The notes under the pieces are model-generated. The model was not told where the DNA came from, ran no database searches, and worked only from the letters and a program-made list of their open reading frames with translations. DNA of 36,407 bases from Fibrobacteria bacterium GUT31. Lineage in GTDB: Bacteria > Fibrobacterota > Fibrobacteria > Fibrobacterales > Fibrobacteraceae. Below, piece after piece: positions 19,201 through 27,207 of this stretch (position 1 is its first letter; the number at the start of each line of letters is the position of its first letter). The stretch is taken from positions 507 through 36,913 of the forward strand of contig LIUH01000105.1 of assembly GCA_001462225.1 (NCBI GenBank). Reading direction: 5' to 3'. The position numbers were made by a program, and so were the translations under genes.

Positions 19201-19429
19201 CGTATATTGCCTGCGTTATGCCAAATTTTGCTTCCGACAGCCATTTTTCGGGATTTGTTTCCCTGTCTGCCCTGCTAAAGTGGCTTTCAAAAACCGATTT
19301 GTTAAATCCCTTGATTTCGACTGGCGGCTGAGAAGCCGGCTGCGCAAATCCAATTGATGGAATTAACCCGAATATAAGAATAAACGTTAAAAATAAAGCT
19401 ATTGATTTGTTAAAAATTTTGTTTATCAT
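10286..19429 (-). CDS. Giant secreted structural protein (TIGR04388/'Lepto longest'-like) with C-terminal M23 peptidase domain
   Basis: A 3,047-residue protein with a signal peptide (residues 1-29, G-F-A before Gln30). Most of it is predicted alpha-helical. Residues 311-391 hold a Trp/Phe ladder with spacing 8-7-7-7, and residues 1838-1910 hold Trp alternately 14 and 15 apart. Around 2200-2500 a Gly/Ala/Ser-rich hydrophobic region leads into the 'L-N-L-G-L-F...G-L-L-E-L-H-L-G' block, which I associate with the spirochaete giant family. G-H-E-T-Y-R-D-G lies at 2608-2615. The C-terminus is an M23 (LytM-like) domain with His2912-x-x-x-Asp2916, a later Q-H-L-D and His2992-x-His2994, so the zinc ligands appear intact. 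Family: inferred from memory, not searched. ATGA overlap couples it to the upstream RND gene, and GGAG lies eight bases before the ATG. Possible roles are an envelope rod, a surface toxin or a wall-remodelling effector. Confidence 0.85.
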   Translation of the reverse strand: MINKIFNKSIALFLTFILIFGLIPSIGFAQPASQPPVEIKGFNKSVFESHFSRADRETNPEKWLSEAKFGITQAIYAWELIACTFYDDPLLLEEAKNTIEKWSNEELEARFSLWLTGRFFGEAVKKAIVDFSAMISETQKYYSWYLDDEENIVFDDKTGDPLIIRPGDDGREFFYDLLMWQGETEEHLKTYSISFDTVMTRLYTELLAYIPEELRETMSAVILETGANISGSIKREFENIAAREERILTSRRTRDILSLRRQSEDEAARIFTERLISEIEKTCARGIEELTVKIEEAAAGTGDLAILGEEWLHLYKEQFDRGLKAWEEAEERFFIRRIEWEQESFKLFSEGEETWLAAFNQFEEERQKWELKAKELFDSGEAMFKKISEEFEKNIAEARQEFELNMAMRIGEGTTKVKALVDMYLVCSSAAISAMENVQFWHSQYTGSNKKEPNDPDFYTWLIQEQEKTKNSSLKEIINSYELYLSYMENALDARERILANYAELFGTGALKDILSPGASSEDFCLDEYQIALIRAKALVLYWERKSAIAEAVIIYANEFSAGRITNVEGIQAWENAKTAYNESLAAYERELGKLNTLGEDIQKQQIVLQNLSREMLRAEEILNKFNSDYSTLVTASLINREDFYLLDLNTKYELLVEKYKLFQQTGSNAVYRTAIEYGMKWDLTEREEAAQNILYILINGDGEEMPSLEELEKNIADGKDSEISLKIRLAAINLFADNYNGQLRSFYSPYTGADWYAGAKGLDLTKEEKSVLYGEKLNAQIAADYENSSLVLTEKRIELELNSLENFLSEDPVTDDFEYILPEFCLIDAETAADVYKILLSLKERMDLGGNIFTGNDEEDALIDFFLSGSSFFTGSELYLTEYLNDYYFCFDLLNIFNEYSAISSFGQAEFWQDTCNSLKALFASYGLVQTNVFLPSAQRICESIYKKPGDFIQNAAQFLLDFGNCFSIIPQWLEYETGIWKNSIVEYIASYAFYMDIRPQNIAESLYLKQMEIDAKYEELYNYASSQRYMDENEIEKINDAYAKINNDVIRLFYTEQIIAALETFYNDMAAAGNEKHWRQYLTDENDYITNYNPVAAAVSTWKEGVLADALFNAAYYTNRINDSLTVLSGKNFDYSNENAANFFDLYLNEVSKIADNFSILNALYKEIAKTGRTYELSRTPHEEMETQLKNSYEALKAQEGVYNALRDEYSAKAGNFLATGSLYDDQYSVLKRAHNNSDLKRFEYEKQDAIQRWASTAYLGTDHINIESIKTNLSKAQTVLNVISDIYRGESRRSYENPEYNALYAEYEQSFSRKLKSFEAVEAVLSTTLQEISKRDKLFSEYQNALHQLGYVSQEYKDYISPESRADWSLKDIITVKDGRLAFSTDGSMILTGVNAENAEALDKLFNTKLQLYDEQFEFSEFEKLLDELNKRMSGYFSDSGKFKQWSLARDYLITSLINANEDLSFLNGYYSGIGQMKSGGSLGSLPIKSSALSKGHLYSAVSNMDAEAIFYNAWTGLSEEEKADLEFYVILTLSGYGNDYSAGFSQMYTLDVYQNAYDYVQDKYSYANQQLNKKWKSVIAGILLPIVGGIIRELMYREMRDVNRLAMNRIQSALSETKSKVEKWKTGLQRNISSIQNYYSAYIEFSQKLEALEGKKTDGTNITWDDINRALLLTEKLSGADIADLKTYWEKMQGESGRTFVNVPTALDGLLEWAKNTETKNKTALETRWLNDAQIQQTNEKNYLAAVDAFFAGAVDAKTLKAAAENAYGKNAAAWKNHYDNVYAVLLNDISMYSNAKFDFFAEFSVLGDEITVLTAKALENRYTAELAAREIEWQLTLRDISEKYYEWLDSASRITENGRTDWIAASEKMEKTYKQWRINFQNEYNRVSNEWAEAYLAGLEDKEKWLEQAAAAANEASAESFLLLVGTEGERLSRFMDTREPFGIRNAVPETETLMAQLLQSAGIANMYNAFGSINNIANTASAIVKRGMGGISIWDAALTRTAASDMSRKTNAEIADMESRRLAYNIQQIIDEAIKNLTANVDSANKKFRNSMDEMFIFNGLWKRSGNDYSKDIVKGSTLFTPVITKPAFVSGYKDYKMEPVSLQTKLDESYLASMDTIAIRGLLENAHIEIGTIAEEIFGIGEDVKIIEKTYAGKREQSPGKFGAHIGYEPAVKPGNEINIANNSIFYDRGAGELGRLMCSYIYWSITDAKGMAELAMPAWDKRIWNDEGSSFKSPSIRSTFQVVNSIAAAVVTTVFSFGANLPATIGMMALGVGINVSDDLFFGTLDVASGYKTFGEAGFEFGKTLLTETVSSMVSGLFGGIGGADNFIGNGLTKTAMSATNSTFGKIMVQTAMTGAQTLATGFAASAINGITYSRNGGLGYSSEMFRASMRSTFTNTLSSMTSTFTTGTLQAINSGFSLEKLTGFNNSNKADLGIFNNLAGSLTGQGVNYALGNDFTLNVLNLGLFTNGRINSGLLELHLGRGGTTMNIGTGGANVSLDNLAAALRGAQVWNVNSNIGQYVKNNYFDSAIALRAQYGFGDSTQKGQLWDILKGSTGILNNTGGDLSAETTIVDGRRMINLAGYQQGMSAEDQMRLAVLLGHETYRDGIVTDDNYLETRMATLAHTEMALKMLFDGQQLALDDNLLRDIIAYMGGTDFFNSYVDNYYDSSADFWKLTREGNLEYDGLATLRDADGNIIKSYREMGLRSDDSIEGALLWLLNIDPNDSASVEAVRAMMVNSGLLHSFDTNHDNWYWKGKHDAITGSLGSFVTMKRYDLADINMGKTITMNTIAELFTTVGASGNKTNESINRIYSSTIGFLNYAETGGYTDIANSILLNYYNPSQLEMIHTNWNWLNEALKNGVNINGMISGNYTRTSEFSRLYPYIELETAPDHIKNAVFFSELHTGLDYITDGSEIYAPGGHWQLFNTDGHKAYYQLYGSDLKMRVQHLDTTIVSSLVKGTIYSGTEKIAEYPTSSNGAGSGTHTHIDMTKSLPYNGQYVRQFVNPETLQPGNRLEYPYAYMDQARKNIPNHFGNFYRF

Positions 19430-22400
19430 ATTTTTTCTCCAAAATCAGTTTTTTTATTCCGCACAGACGGAATACCCGGCCGTTTAAATACGGTCAGGTT
19501 TTTTAAAATAAAAATAGATGGAATTACAGTTATTGAACAAAGGCATGAACACGCTGTTCCCAAAGCGCCTACAAAAGATAAAGTTCGTATCAATAAGTTT
19601 GCCCCCTCCTTAAGAAAAAGAAAGGGGACTGCTCCGGCAAAAGTTGTGCCGGTAGTGGCAAGGAGGGCCGGCATTTTCCGCCTGAGCGCCAGATAAATAT
19701 TCAAGGTTGATTTTTCCCGCCCGCTTTGTATTCTTGAACGCAAAGCATCGACGCAAAGTACGGCGGCGTTAACTGTCATGCCGCTTACGGCAATAAAGGC
19801 ACACGCGACAGTCAAATTATACGCGCTGCCTGACATTACCAGACAGAGAGCCGGAATAGACAGCGAAGGCGGAATTGAAGCAAGCACAATCAGAGGAATT
19901 GTAAAGGATTCGTTAATTGAAGCGATGATCATGTAACAAAAAATAACGGCCATGATAAGAGAAAACACTGTTGTTGACAATGCTTGCGCCTGACGTATCG
20001 CTTCGCTGTCAAATTCAACGGAATATCCGGGCGGCAGATCGAGTTTTTCAAACAGAGGTGAAAGTTCCCGTTTGACGCGCCGCGGATCCATCGGCTTTGT
20101 GGTGATTGTTATTGAAGCAGTCCTGCGCCGGTTATCTCTCCTTATACTTGACGGCTCAATTTCTTCCTGTTTTCGCATGAGTGAGTCAATGTGCAATACG
20201 GCGCCATTCTCCCCGTTGCCGGAAGACACAAGTATGCCAAGCGTTTCCTCTCTTGATTGACGCATAACACTGTCCGCCTTGTGATCAGGAAAGTTCCTGC
20301 CGCCAGTTAAAATTCTTACGTCGGTTTCACCATTCGTGTCCGTTCTTTTATAAGCCACGGGCCCGTACACTCCCAGACGTACCCTTGAGGCGGCGTTTGA
20401 AAAAACAATGTTTGATTCGGCGAAAAGTTCCCTGTCCGGCTGCAAGATCAATTTTTTACTTCCCTGTTTAAAATTGAGTACGCGTTCCCGGATTAAAGGA
20501 TGACCGGCGCAGATATACGCCAGCTCTTCCGCAAGCTTTCTGCACTTTTGATCTTCATCGCCGTAGATTTTTATTTCCCAATACCGGTCTTTTGCCGAAT
20601 TTTCAATGAAGAAAACAAAACCGCCGGGAATGGGAATTTTTTTTGCCATATCTCTTACAAGATGGGGTTTTGTTTTTTTGGGATCAAATGAAACAAGCAG
20701 GGAACCTGAACCTGTCCTTGCGCCTGTTTCAACATTCATGATTCCCGCGTTACGTGCAAGTTGTTCGCCGTAAGAGGCAAGCAGGCGATCTGTTTCCTCC
20801 ATGAGAAGTCCGCCGTCAAATTCAACCTGCGCGTATACGGAATCTTCAGAACCGTAACCTGAAGTGTCTGCGCCGGTGGCAAATAACGCGAAAATAGCCG
20901 AAACCGTAAGCGCGAAGCTGATTGCAATGACAACTAACGGGTGACAGGCGCAGAACCTTACATTACCGGCGAGAAATCTGCACAGGGAGCGTAACAGTTG
21001 CCGCAGCGCTTGTTTAAGGAATTGCGGCATTTTTACAGGGTTGTTTATCTTGCGGGGTTTTACTTCCCAGAGAAGCAGCGGCGGCAGGAGCGAAAGGCTT
21101 ATAACAAGCGCCGTAATCGTAACAACAGCGATTGCACTCGCGATGATTTTTACTCCGCCGTCCTCAATCGCCGAAAGAGGAATAAGCGCGGCGGCGGTTG
21201 TTGCCGCTCCGGCCGTCAAAGGACCTGCCAATTCCGACAAAGATCGCGAAGCTGCGCGGTAGTCTATACGTTTACCGAGTTTCTCGGAGCAGAGTATCAC
21301 AGAGTCAACCGCCGTGCCAACTCCGGCGGCGATTCCGGCCAGCATCAGCCGGTTTACCGAAAAGCCTCCTATCGAAAGAATTGCGGCTGAAATCAAACAG
21401 ATCAGCGGAATTGTCAGAGCGCAGAAAAAACCAGAAAGAGTAAGAGTTTTCCTGCTATTTAAAAGGAAACTTATAATTGCTACCATAACGGCGCCTGACA
21501 ATGCCGCGTTAAAAACCGAATGGAAAGCCACCGCTTCCTCCGCGCCAAGATCAGATAACACCGTAAACTCAAGCGGCAAAGACATGGCGGATAATTCCTT
21601 TTTTATATCTGAAGAAAGCTTGCGTAAATCGGCGTCATGCCGTCCCATAATCGCGATACCCGCTGTTTTTTTGCCGTTTAATCGTGAAAGAATATCCGGC
21701 GTCCGTTCCCGCTCTGTAATCAGTGCGATTTCCGAAAGTTCTATAAATTTTCCTTCTCCAAGAGGAATGAGCGCCTTGTCAAGCGCGGGTTTATCCGGTT
21801 TATCCGTGGCTTCGTCAGGATTGTTCCAGGAGTACCGTCCGTCTACCGTAACAATGATTTCCCTGTTCTGCTGGACAATCGATCCGCCCGAAAATATCGA
21901 ATCGTTCATCCCAATCGCTGCCGCCGCCGCAGATGGTTCCAAACCGAGCGAGGAAAGTTTTTCCTGATCCAGAATTATAAAAATTTGTTTTAAACCTGCT
22001 CCTGAAACGATTACTTCTCCGGCTCCTTCAAGGCTTTCAAAGCGCGGCTTAACGGTTTTTTCCAGTAGTTGCGCCGCTAAAATATTTTCTTTTACATCGA
22101 TATTACCTTTTGAATCATCGGAACTGTCGGCAAAAACAGCGGCTGACCATACCGGAATCCTTGAATTGTTGGAGCTTAATATTTCCGGCCGCTGTACAGA
22201 TGACGGAAGTGTTTCGTATATTCTTTGCGCGGCATCACGGACAGCTTCGTAGCGTCCTTTCCCGCCCGATTTGAAGCGGATAAAAACGCTTGAAAGGCTG
22301 TTTTCGCTGGAACTCTGTACGGACACAACGCCCGGTATGGCAAAAAGCGCGTCTTCCAGCGGAATGGTAACGCTTCGTTCCATCTCCACAGCGTCAATGC

Positions 22401-22554
22401 CGTAATGCCTGATTTTTACGACATAAGAACCTCCTTTGATTTCTTTTACTGTCTCTCCTGAATTAATAATGACGAATAACGATACCGAGCAGATTCCTGC
22501 CAGTATACAAAGAGCGGCCTTTTTTCTTTCAAGCCAGAAGATCAGTGTTTTCAT
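19426..22554 (-). CDS. RND-type transporter permease, second subunit
   Basis: A 1,042-residue inner-membrane pump subunit with the usual RND plan: one N-terminal helix, a large periplasmic loop, six helices, a second loop and six more helices. Transmembrane helix 4 has 'G-x-A-A-G-V-G-T-A-V-D-S-V-I-L', with Asp417 aligning with the first of AcrB's two proton-relay aspartates and Ser in place of the second, as in many non-AcrB RND proteins. Helix 10 has G-M-T-V-N-A-A-V-L. A longer frame opens at an ATG at 22581 that has no ribosome binding site. The ATG at 22554 overlaps the previous stop as ATGA and has GGGGAG upstream, so it is preferred. Tandem pairing with another RND subunit suggests a heteromeric pump as in MdtB/MdtC. 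Substrate unknown. Confidence 0.92.
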   Translation of the reverse strand: MKTLIFWLERKKAALCILAGICSVSLFVIINSGETVKEIKGGSYVVKIRHYGIDAVEMERSVTIPLEDALFAIPGVVSVQSSSENSLSSVFIRFKSGGKGRYEAVRDAAQRIYETLPSSVQRPEILSSNNSRIPVWSAAVFADSSDDSKGNIDVKENILAAQLLEKTVKPRFESLEGAGEVIVSGAGLKQIFIILDQEKLSSLGLEPSAAAAAIGMNDSIFSGGSIVQQNREIIVTVDGRYSWNNPDEATDKPDKPALDKALIPLGEGKFIELSEIALITERERTPDILSRLNGKKTAGIAIMGRHDADLRKLSSDIKKELSAMSLPLEFTVLSDLGAEEAVAFHSVFNAALSGAVMVAIISFLLNSRKTLTLSGFFCALTIPLICLISAAILSIGGFSVNRLMLAGIAAGVGTAVDSVILCSEKLGKRIDYRAASRSLSELAGPLTAGAATTAAALIPLSAIEDGGVKIIASAIAVVTITALVISLSLLPPLLLWEVKPRKINNPVKMPQFLKQALRQLLRSLCRFLAGNVRFCACHPLVVIAISFALTVSAIFALFATGADTSGYGSEDSVYAQVEFDGGLLMEETDRLLASYGEQLARNAGIMNVETGARTGSGSLLVSFDPKKTKPHLVRDMAKKIPIPGGFVFFIENSAKDRYWEIKIYGDEDQKCRKLAEELAYICAGHPLIRERVLNFKQGSKKLILQPDRELFAESNIVFSNAASRVRLGVYGPVAYKRTDTNGETDVRILTGGRNFPDHKADSVMRQSREETLGILVSSGNGENGAVLHIDSLMRKQEEIEPSSIRRDNRRRTASITITTKPMDPRRVKRELSPLFEKLDLPPGYSVEFDSEAIRQAQALSTTVFSLIMAVIFCYMIIASINESFTIPLIVLASIPPSLSIPALCLVMSGSAYNLTVACAFIAVSGMTVNAAVLCVDALRSRIQSGREKSTLNIYLALRRKMPALLATTGTTFAGAVPFLFLKEGANLLIRTLSFVGALGTACSCLCSITVIPSIFILKNLTVFKRPGIPSVRNKKTDFGEKI

Positions 22555-25500
22555 TCCGTCTCCCCTGCGCCGTATTTCCATTTGAAAAACCGGATAAGAA
22601 CGGGAGGAATCGCGAACAAACTGAGTAAGGTTGACGCCGCAAGACCTCCCAGCATGGCCGCCGCCATGGATTTTTGTGAATTTCCCATGGGGTTTATTAC
22701 CAGAGGAAAAAGAGCGAAAACCGTTGTCGCCGTTGTAATTAAAATCGCCTGCAGACGTTCACGGGCGCCACAGTAAACGGCGGCGGCCGGTGAGAAACCG
22801 CCGCGAATTTTTTCGCTGCTGATCTCAAAAAGTATAAGGCTGTTGTTAACTACAAGACCAAAAAGGGCGGTCAGTCCGAGTATGGCGCCCGAATCTATTT
22901 TCGCGCCTGTAATCAACAGCGCAGGACCGGCGCCGGCAAGAGAAAAGGGAATACTCATCATAAGGATTAAGGGAAGAAGGAACGACTCAAATTGAGCGCC
23001 CATTGTCATGTAGAGCAGGATCAATACCAGAATGACGTATAACAGAAGCGAATTCCGGTAACGGTTGAAAGCGGAATCGTCCGCTCCCGTAAACCATGAA
23101 AACCGCGCGGCAATTTTTTTGACTGACGCGGGGATTTTTTTCGCCGTTAGAATGTCCGTGTAAATAACGTCGGAACGGTCAAGCCGCGCAAGCGACGCTT
23201 CCGTTTCCATACGTTCTATTCTGCCAACCGAGCCGAGATACACGGTTTTGCCCTGTGGAGTTTTCAGGGGTATTTGTTCAAGCCGCCGGACGGGATCATC
23301 CGATTTTATCGGGTTTTGTCCCGTTACGCGCACATCAAGCGGCCTTCCTTCAATTTCAAGCCTTGCGGCGACAATCCCTTCGTTAAGTACATAAAGAGTT
23401 TCCGCAATCTGCGCGGCGGGAATTGAAAGATAGGCGGCAGCTTCCCTGTTCGGGTAAAGCCGCAGTTCGGGCCTCTGTCCCTGCGGCCTTAAATTTGCCG
23501 CAACCGAAGCGGCTTTTAAGGCATTCCGGGCGGTCTCGGCCCTTTCAAGAAGTTCGTCCCTGTCCTTTCCACTGATTACAAAAGTACGCTCTGTGGATAA
23601 TCCCAGCAGAATTTCTGTTCTGTCCTTTGGAAAGTACGCCGAAAACGGAATCTCCATGCGCGCTGAAGCAACTGTGGCGCCTATTTCAGCTAACGCTTTG
23701 TCCGGTTTTACCCCTTTTTTAAGTACGCAGCGCAGGACAAGCTTCTCTTTCATGTAGTCGATGTCCGCTCTGCGCCCCACATCTTCTTCTTCCGCGCCTG
23801 CCCTGCCGTAAACTGTTTTTACAGAGGGCAGCTTTGAAACGGAGCCGGTAATGGAAACACCTGTCACGACAGCCGATTCCAGCAAGGTTCCTGGAGGGAA
23901 GATCACTGAAACCCAAACTTCTTCAGCTTCATCAGGATTTACGAATACCACCGGCCTCATTAATAACGTGCAAATTCCAACGATTACCATGAATGTTGCG
24001 ATGGTGAAAATTCTATCAGGACGGCGAAGCAGAAACAGGAGAGTCTGAGAGTATTTTTTTTCAAGGTGACCGCCTGTAAAAACAGACGCCGTTCTGTTGA
24101 GCCATTTCCAAAGCTTTCTTAGTTTTGAAAATAGCTTTGCGGATAAAACTATGGTCTCTTTTTTAACGCTGATAGTTGTAACAGGAGAGCAAAAAAACAT
24201 CCTGTACAACGAAGGCAGACAAAATTGCGCGTAAAACCAGCCGGCGGCGACTGAAACGGTAAGAGCAATGGCAATATCGCCAAAGAGACTGCCCAACGGA
24301 CCCGGCAGCAGAATAATAGGCATAAATACAAGCGTTGTTGTAAGGGTAGATGCAATACTTGAACCCGCAATCGAAAAAGCTTTGTTTCCGATTTCTTCGC
24401 AGCCGGGAACAGAGGTTCTTTTTCCAAAAGTCCTTTTTTCAAAAGTACGGTGAAGGAGATCTAAAACAATTACGCTGATGTCGGAAACAAGGCCGATACC
24501 CATTGCAAGTCCGCCGAGGCTCATGCTGTTAAGGGATTTTCCGGTAGCGGAAAGTACGCAAATGCCCGCCGCGGCTGAAACAGGAATTGAAAGCGAGGCG
24601 AGCAGACTGTATTTAACGCTTCGGATAAAGATGAGCAGAACAGAAATGACGGCTGTCACGCCAAGAGAAGCAGAGATTAAAAGGCTTGTTATTCCGCCTA
24701 TAAGGGAAGGAGTAGAATCGGCCACGATTTCTATATGCGCATCACGCGAAAAAACAGAAGCCGCCTCATCAATTGTTTTCCTTATTTCTCTTGACAGCCG
24801 CAGCGGATCGGCGCCGGGTCTGCGGTAAATTTCCAAAGCTGCGGCTTCTTTTCCGTTGTAAACAAATACGCTTTCACGCCGGGCGGCAGCAGGGCGTAAG
24901 TGCCCAGCGTCTCCTACCGTCAAAGTTCCGTTAGCCGCTGGAAGGACTATTTGCGCAAGAGCGGCGGTTGAATCCGGCCTTCCCGAACTGACGACGACGA
25001 GTTCCATGTTTCCCTCGCGTGCGTTTCCGGCAGGAATATCGGCGGTTTCCCGCGCCAGAAGTTCGGCGAATTCGGAAGGAGCAAGGCCGAGAGCGGCTAA
25101 ACGCGGCGTATCCAGCGAAAGCCTCTCCTCTGTAACTTCTCCGCCTACAAGAACGACGGAGCCGGCGCCGTCGATTCTTCTCAGCCGCGCGCGCAATTCA
25201 TATTCGGCTAACTTACGCGCGAATTCCGCGTTTCCGTTACGTGAACTTACGGCGATTACGGCGTGCGGCTCGTCCTGAGAATCCCCGGCTGTTACGGTTG
25301 GTTTGCGTACGCCTTCGGGAAGGCCGGGATAAACAGCATCAACCGCTTCACGGACAAGAACAGACGCGGCCATAGGGTCGGTACCCCAGCGGAAATCCAT
25401 GCTGATAAGAGAGCGGCTGTACCGTGAGACGCTGCGCATCTTTTCAAGTCCCTTAACCGGAGACAGGCCGTCCTCAAGCGGAATAGTAACAAGCGTTCTG

Positions 25501-25679
25501 ATTTCGTTAGCTGCCATGCCGGGATAGACGGTTTCCACCGTTACTCTCGGCACTGAAAACTCAGGCAGCCGGTTAACAGGCAAAGTAAAAAGGGAAAAAA
25601 CAGCCGCGATAATCTGCGCTGCCAGAATCATTATCACAGTTACGGGCCGTCGTACAAAAAGGTTAATTAGTCCTCTCAT
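22551..25679 (-). CDS. RND-type transporter permease, first subunit
   Basis: A 1,042-residue AcrB/CusA-like pump subunit. The N-terminus has the typical R-R-P-V-T-V-x-M helix followed by 'L-P-E-F-S-V-P-R-V-T-V-E-T-x-Y-P-G', a hallmark of the first porter strand. Helix 4 reads 'L-N-S-M-S-L-G-G-L-A-M-G-I-G-L-V-S-D-I-S', with Asp400 as the single relay aspartate. Helix 10 has G-L-V-V-N-N-S-L-I-L, the common K-to-N form. These pumps export small molecules, lipids or metals using proton flow with an adaptor and an outer-membrane channel, and both partners are encoded upstream in this operon. The start has AGGAAAG upstream. The gene overlaps the second RND gene by ATGA. Confidence 0.93.
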   Translation of the reverse strand: MRGLINLFVRRPVTVIMILAAQIIAAVFSLFTLPVNRLPEFSVPRVTVETVYPGMAANEIRTLVTIPLEDGLSPVKGLEKMRSVSRYSRSLISMDFRWGTDPMAASVLVREAVDAVYPGLPEGVRKPTVTAGDSQDEPHAVIAVSSRNGNAEFARKLAEYELRARLRRIDGAGSVVLVGGEVTEERLSLDTPRLAALGLAPSEFAELLARETADIPAGNAREGNMELVVVSSGRPDSTAALAQIVLPAANGTLTVGDAGHLRPAAARRESVFVYNGKEAAALEIYRRPGADPLRLSREIRKTIDEAASVFSRDAHIEIVADSTPSLIGGITSLLISASLGVTAVISVLLIFIRSVKYSLLASLSIPVSAAAGICVLSATGKSLNSMSLGGLAMGIGLVSDISVIVLDLLHRTFEKRTFGKRTSVPGCEEIGNKAFSIAGSSIASTLTTTLVFMPIILLPGPLGSLFGDIAIALTVSVAAGWFYAQFCLPSLYRMFFCSPVTTISVKKETIVLSAKLFSKLRKLWKWLNRTASVFTGGHLEKKYSQTLLFLLRRPDRIFTIATFMVIVGICTLLMRPVVFVNPDEAEEVWVSVIFPPGTLLESAVVTGVSITGSVSKLPSVKTVYGRAGAEEEDVGRRADIDYMKEKLVLRCVLKKGVKPDKALAEIGATVASARMEIPFSAYFPKDRTEILLGLSTERTFVISGKDRDELLERAETARNALKAASVAANLRPQGQRPELRLYPNREAAAYLSIPAAQIAETLYVLNEGIVAARLEIEGRPLDVRVTGQNPIKSDDPVRRLEQIPLKTPQGKTVYLGSVGRIERMETEASLARLDRSDVIYTDILTAKKIPASVKKIAARFSWFTGADDSAFNRYRNSLLLYVILVLILLYMTMGAQFESFLLPLILMMSIPFSLAGAGPALLITGAKIDSGAILGLTALFGLVVNNSLILFEISSEKIRGGFSPAAAVYCGARERLQAILITTATTVFALFPLVINPMGNSQKSMAAAMLGGLAASTLLSLFAIPPVLIRFFKWKYGAGETE

Positions 25680-25686
25680 AACTTTC

Positions 25687-27207
25687 CTACTTTATGACTG
25701 ATATTACGAACGATTTTTCGTTCTTATTGCCCAGACTGTCTTTGAGTCCCGAACCGATTATGAAATTAATAATTCCATTGTTGGTTGAATTTTCAATAAT
25801 TCCCGTGATTTCAAGTCTTTCAAAATTTTCCCAGCCCTCCTGCGGCTCCGGAATGGAAAAACCGGTTTGCTTTACCATGCGCGGAGAAAAAGAAATCACA
25901 TCGTTGCTGGTTTCGATACGGAAGTGTTCCATCAGGGAAAACGGATCGACTAACGCTCCTTCTGCCGTGATAAAATACATTTCGATCCACGTTTGTATGT
26001 TTTTGCCGGAAAGATATTTATTATCATCTATTGGAATAAACTCAAATATCGAATCTGTTCCGACGCAAAAGAGTTCTGAATCCGTATTACTATTCGGGGC
26101 CATTGGCATTCTGATTCCAACAAGCGCCGGCGGCCTTGAATATTTACCGTTTGCGAAAATCCTGTAGACATATTCATTCCGGCTTACATTGCCCGATCTG
26201 TCTGTTATGCCAGGTTTTATTCTGAAAGCAAATCTGCTTTCATAAACCGGTGTACTGTTAAATGTAAAAATGTGTTCAGTGTTAAAATCAGAAGAAGTTT
26301 CCATAACAAGGCCGGGAGCGTTTTCCGCGATAAGATAATTTTTTATCAAAAGACCATCTACAGGTTTTGAAAAAACAAGAGAAAGTCTGTCGTCTTTTTC
26401 CCAGCCGTAATTTTCAACCGGCAATTCCGCGGCGCCGGTATAGCCCCTGTCAGGTGTCATCTCCACAATATCGCCGTCTTTTGTGATTCTTCCGGCGTAC
26501 AGTAAATACGGAGCCTCATGATCTGTACCAATTGTGAATATACTTGTAAAGTCGTTTTCTATGTTCATTCCGTTGTTATCTGTCAACGAAGATGAACAGC
26601 GAATTTCATACCGGTTGTGCTGTATCCACGGTTCAGCAGGCGTGAAAACCGCCATTTTGCCGTCGTCTTCCAAACGCCATGAACCTGTCATTGAAGGGTT
26701 AAAAGAGACATTGTCATACAAAGTGTTTAATGGAACAGGAGCGGAAAAATAGAGGCGGACTTCTGTCCTTGGATCGTCGGCCTCGCCGTACATTTCGGGA
26801 TAACAGGAGAGCAGAACAGGACGGGCATTGTTAGGCCTCGTGGTGAATTCGCCGTAGAAAACATCATCCATGGAAAGCCCCTTGGTATCACAGGCGTCAG
26901 CTGAAAGACTGACGGTGAAATCCATATTTTTTTCAAGCGGCAGTAATGGGGTAAAGATCATTTTTCTTTCGTCCCACAGGACAGTTCCTCTTATGCTGTT
27001 TCCGTTTCCAGTCAGCGAGAAATTTTTTTCCACGCTCGCCGTGTCAGGATCATGTGAGAAATCAAGCGATACGGTAATTTTTTCAGGTTCAATGTGATAA
27101 CCGTCCCCAGGTGTCCAGGATATGACTTCAAATTGCGAAAACCTCAATAAATCGCATGAGCTGAAACAAAACAACAGTAAAAGTAAAATGAATAATTTAT
27201 TTTTCAT
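25687..27207 (-). CDS. Lipoprotein with Ig-like (Big_5-type) domains
   Basis: A 506-residue lipoprotein (signal peptide ending F-S-S-C, Cys18). The mature protein has at least two Ig-like modules of the Big_5/SbsA type, recognisable by 'P-x-x-x-x-V-x-L-x-F-S', 'W-x-x-x-x-x-x-x-F-x-P', 'L-x-x-x-x-x-Y-x-x-x-x-x' and 'G-x-F-T-T-R' spacing near residues 30-125 and 130-230. The C-terminal half is beta-rich and unassigned. It shares this architecture with the upstream lipoprotein, whose reading frame it overlaps by 11 bases. GGAGGCAG precedes the ATG. Location between adaptor and pump genes suggests an extra periplasmic component of the transport system; that is inference. Confidence 0.8.
   Translation of the reverse strand: MKNKLFILLLLLFCFSSCDLLRFSQFEVISWTPGDGYHIEPEKITVSLDFSHDPDTASVEKNFSLTGNGNSIRGTVLWDERKMIFTPLLPLEKNMDFTVSLSADACDTKGLSMDDVFYGEFTTRPNNARPVLLSCYPEMYGEADDPRTEVRLYFSAPVPLNTLYDNVSFNPSMTGSWRLEDDGKMAVFTPAEPWIQHNRYEIRCSSSLTDNNGMNIENDFTSIFTIGTDHEAPYLLYAGRITKDGDIVEMTPDRGYTGAAELPVENYGWEKDDRLSLVFSKPVDGLLIKNYLIAENAPGLVMETSSDFNTEHIFTFNSTPVYESRFAFRIKPGITDRSGNVSRNEYVYRIFANGKYSRPPALVGIRMPMAPNSNTDSELFCVGTDSIFEFIPIDDNKYLSGKNIQTWIEMYFITAEGALVDPFSLMEHFRIETSNDVISFSPRMVKQTGFSIPEPQEGWENFERLEITGIIENSTNNGIINFIIGSGLKDSLGNKNEKSFVISVIK

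Noticed and set aside
22551..25679. Apparent loss of proton-relay residues in the first RND subunit (S-D instead of D-D)
   Set aside because: Aligning from the preceding L-N to helix 4 places Asp400 at the first AcrB aspartate. A single relay Asp and K-to-N in helix 10 are common outside the AcrB group, so the pump need not be defective.
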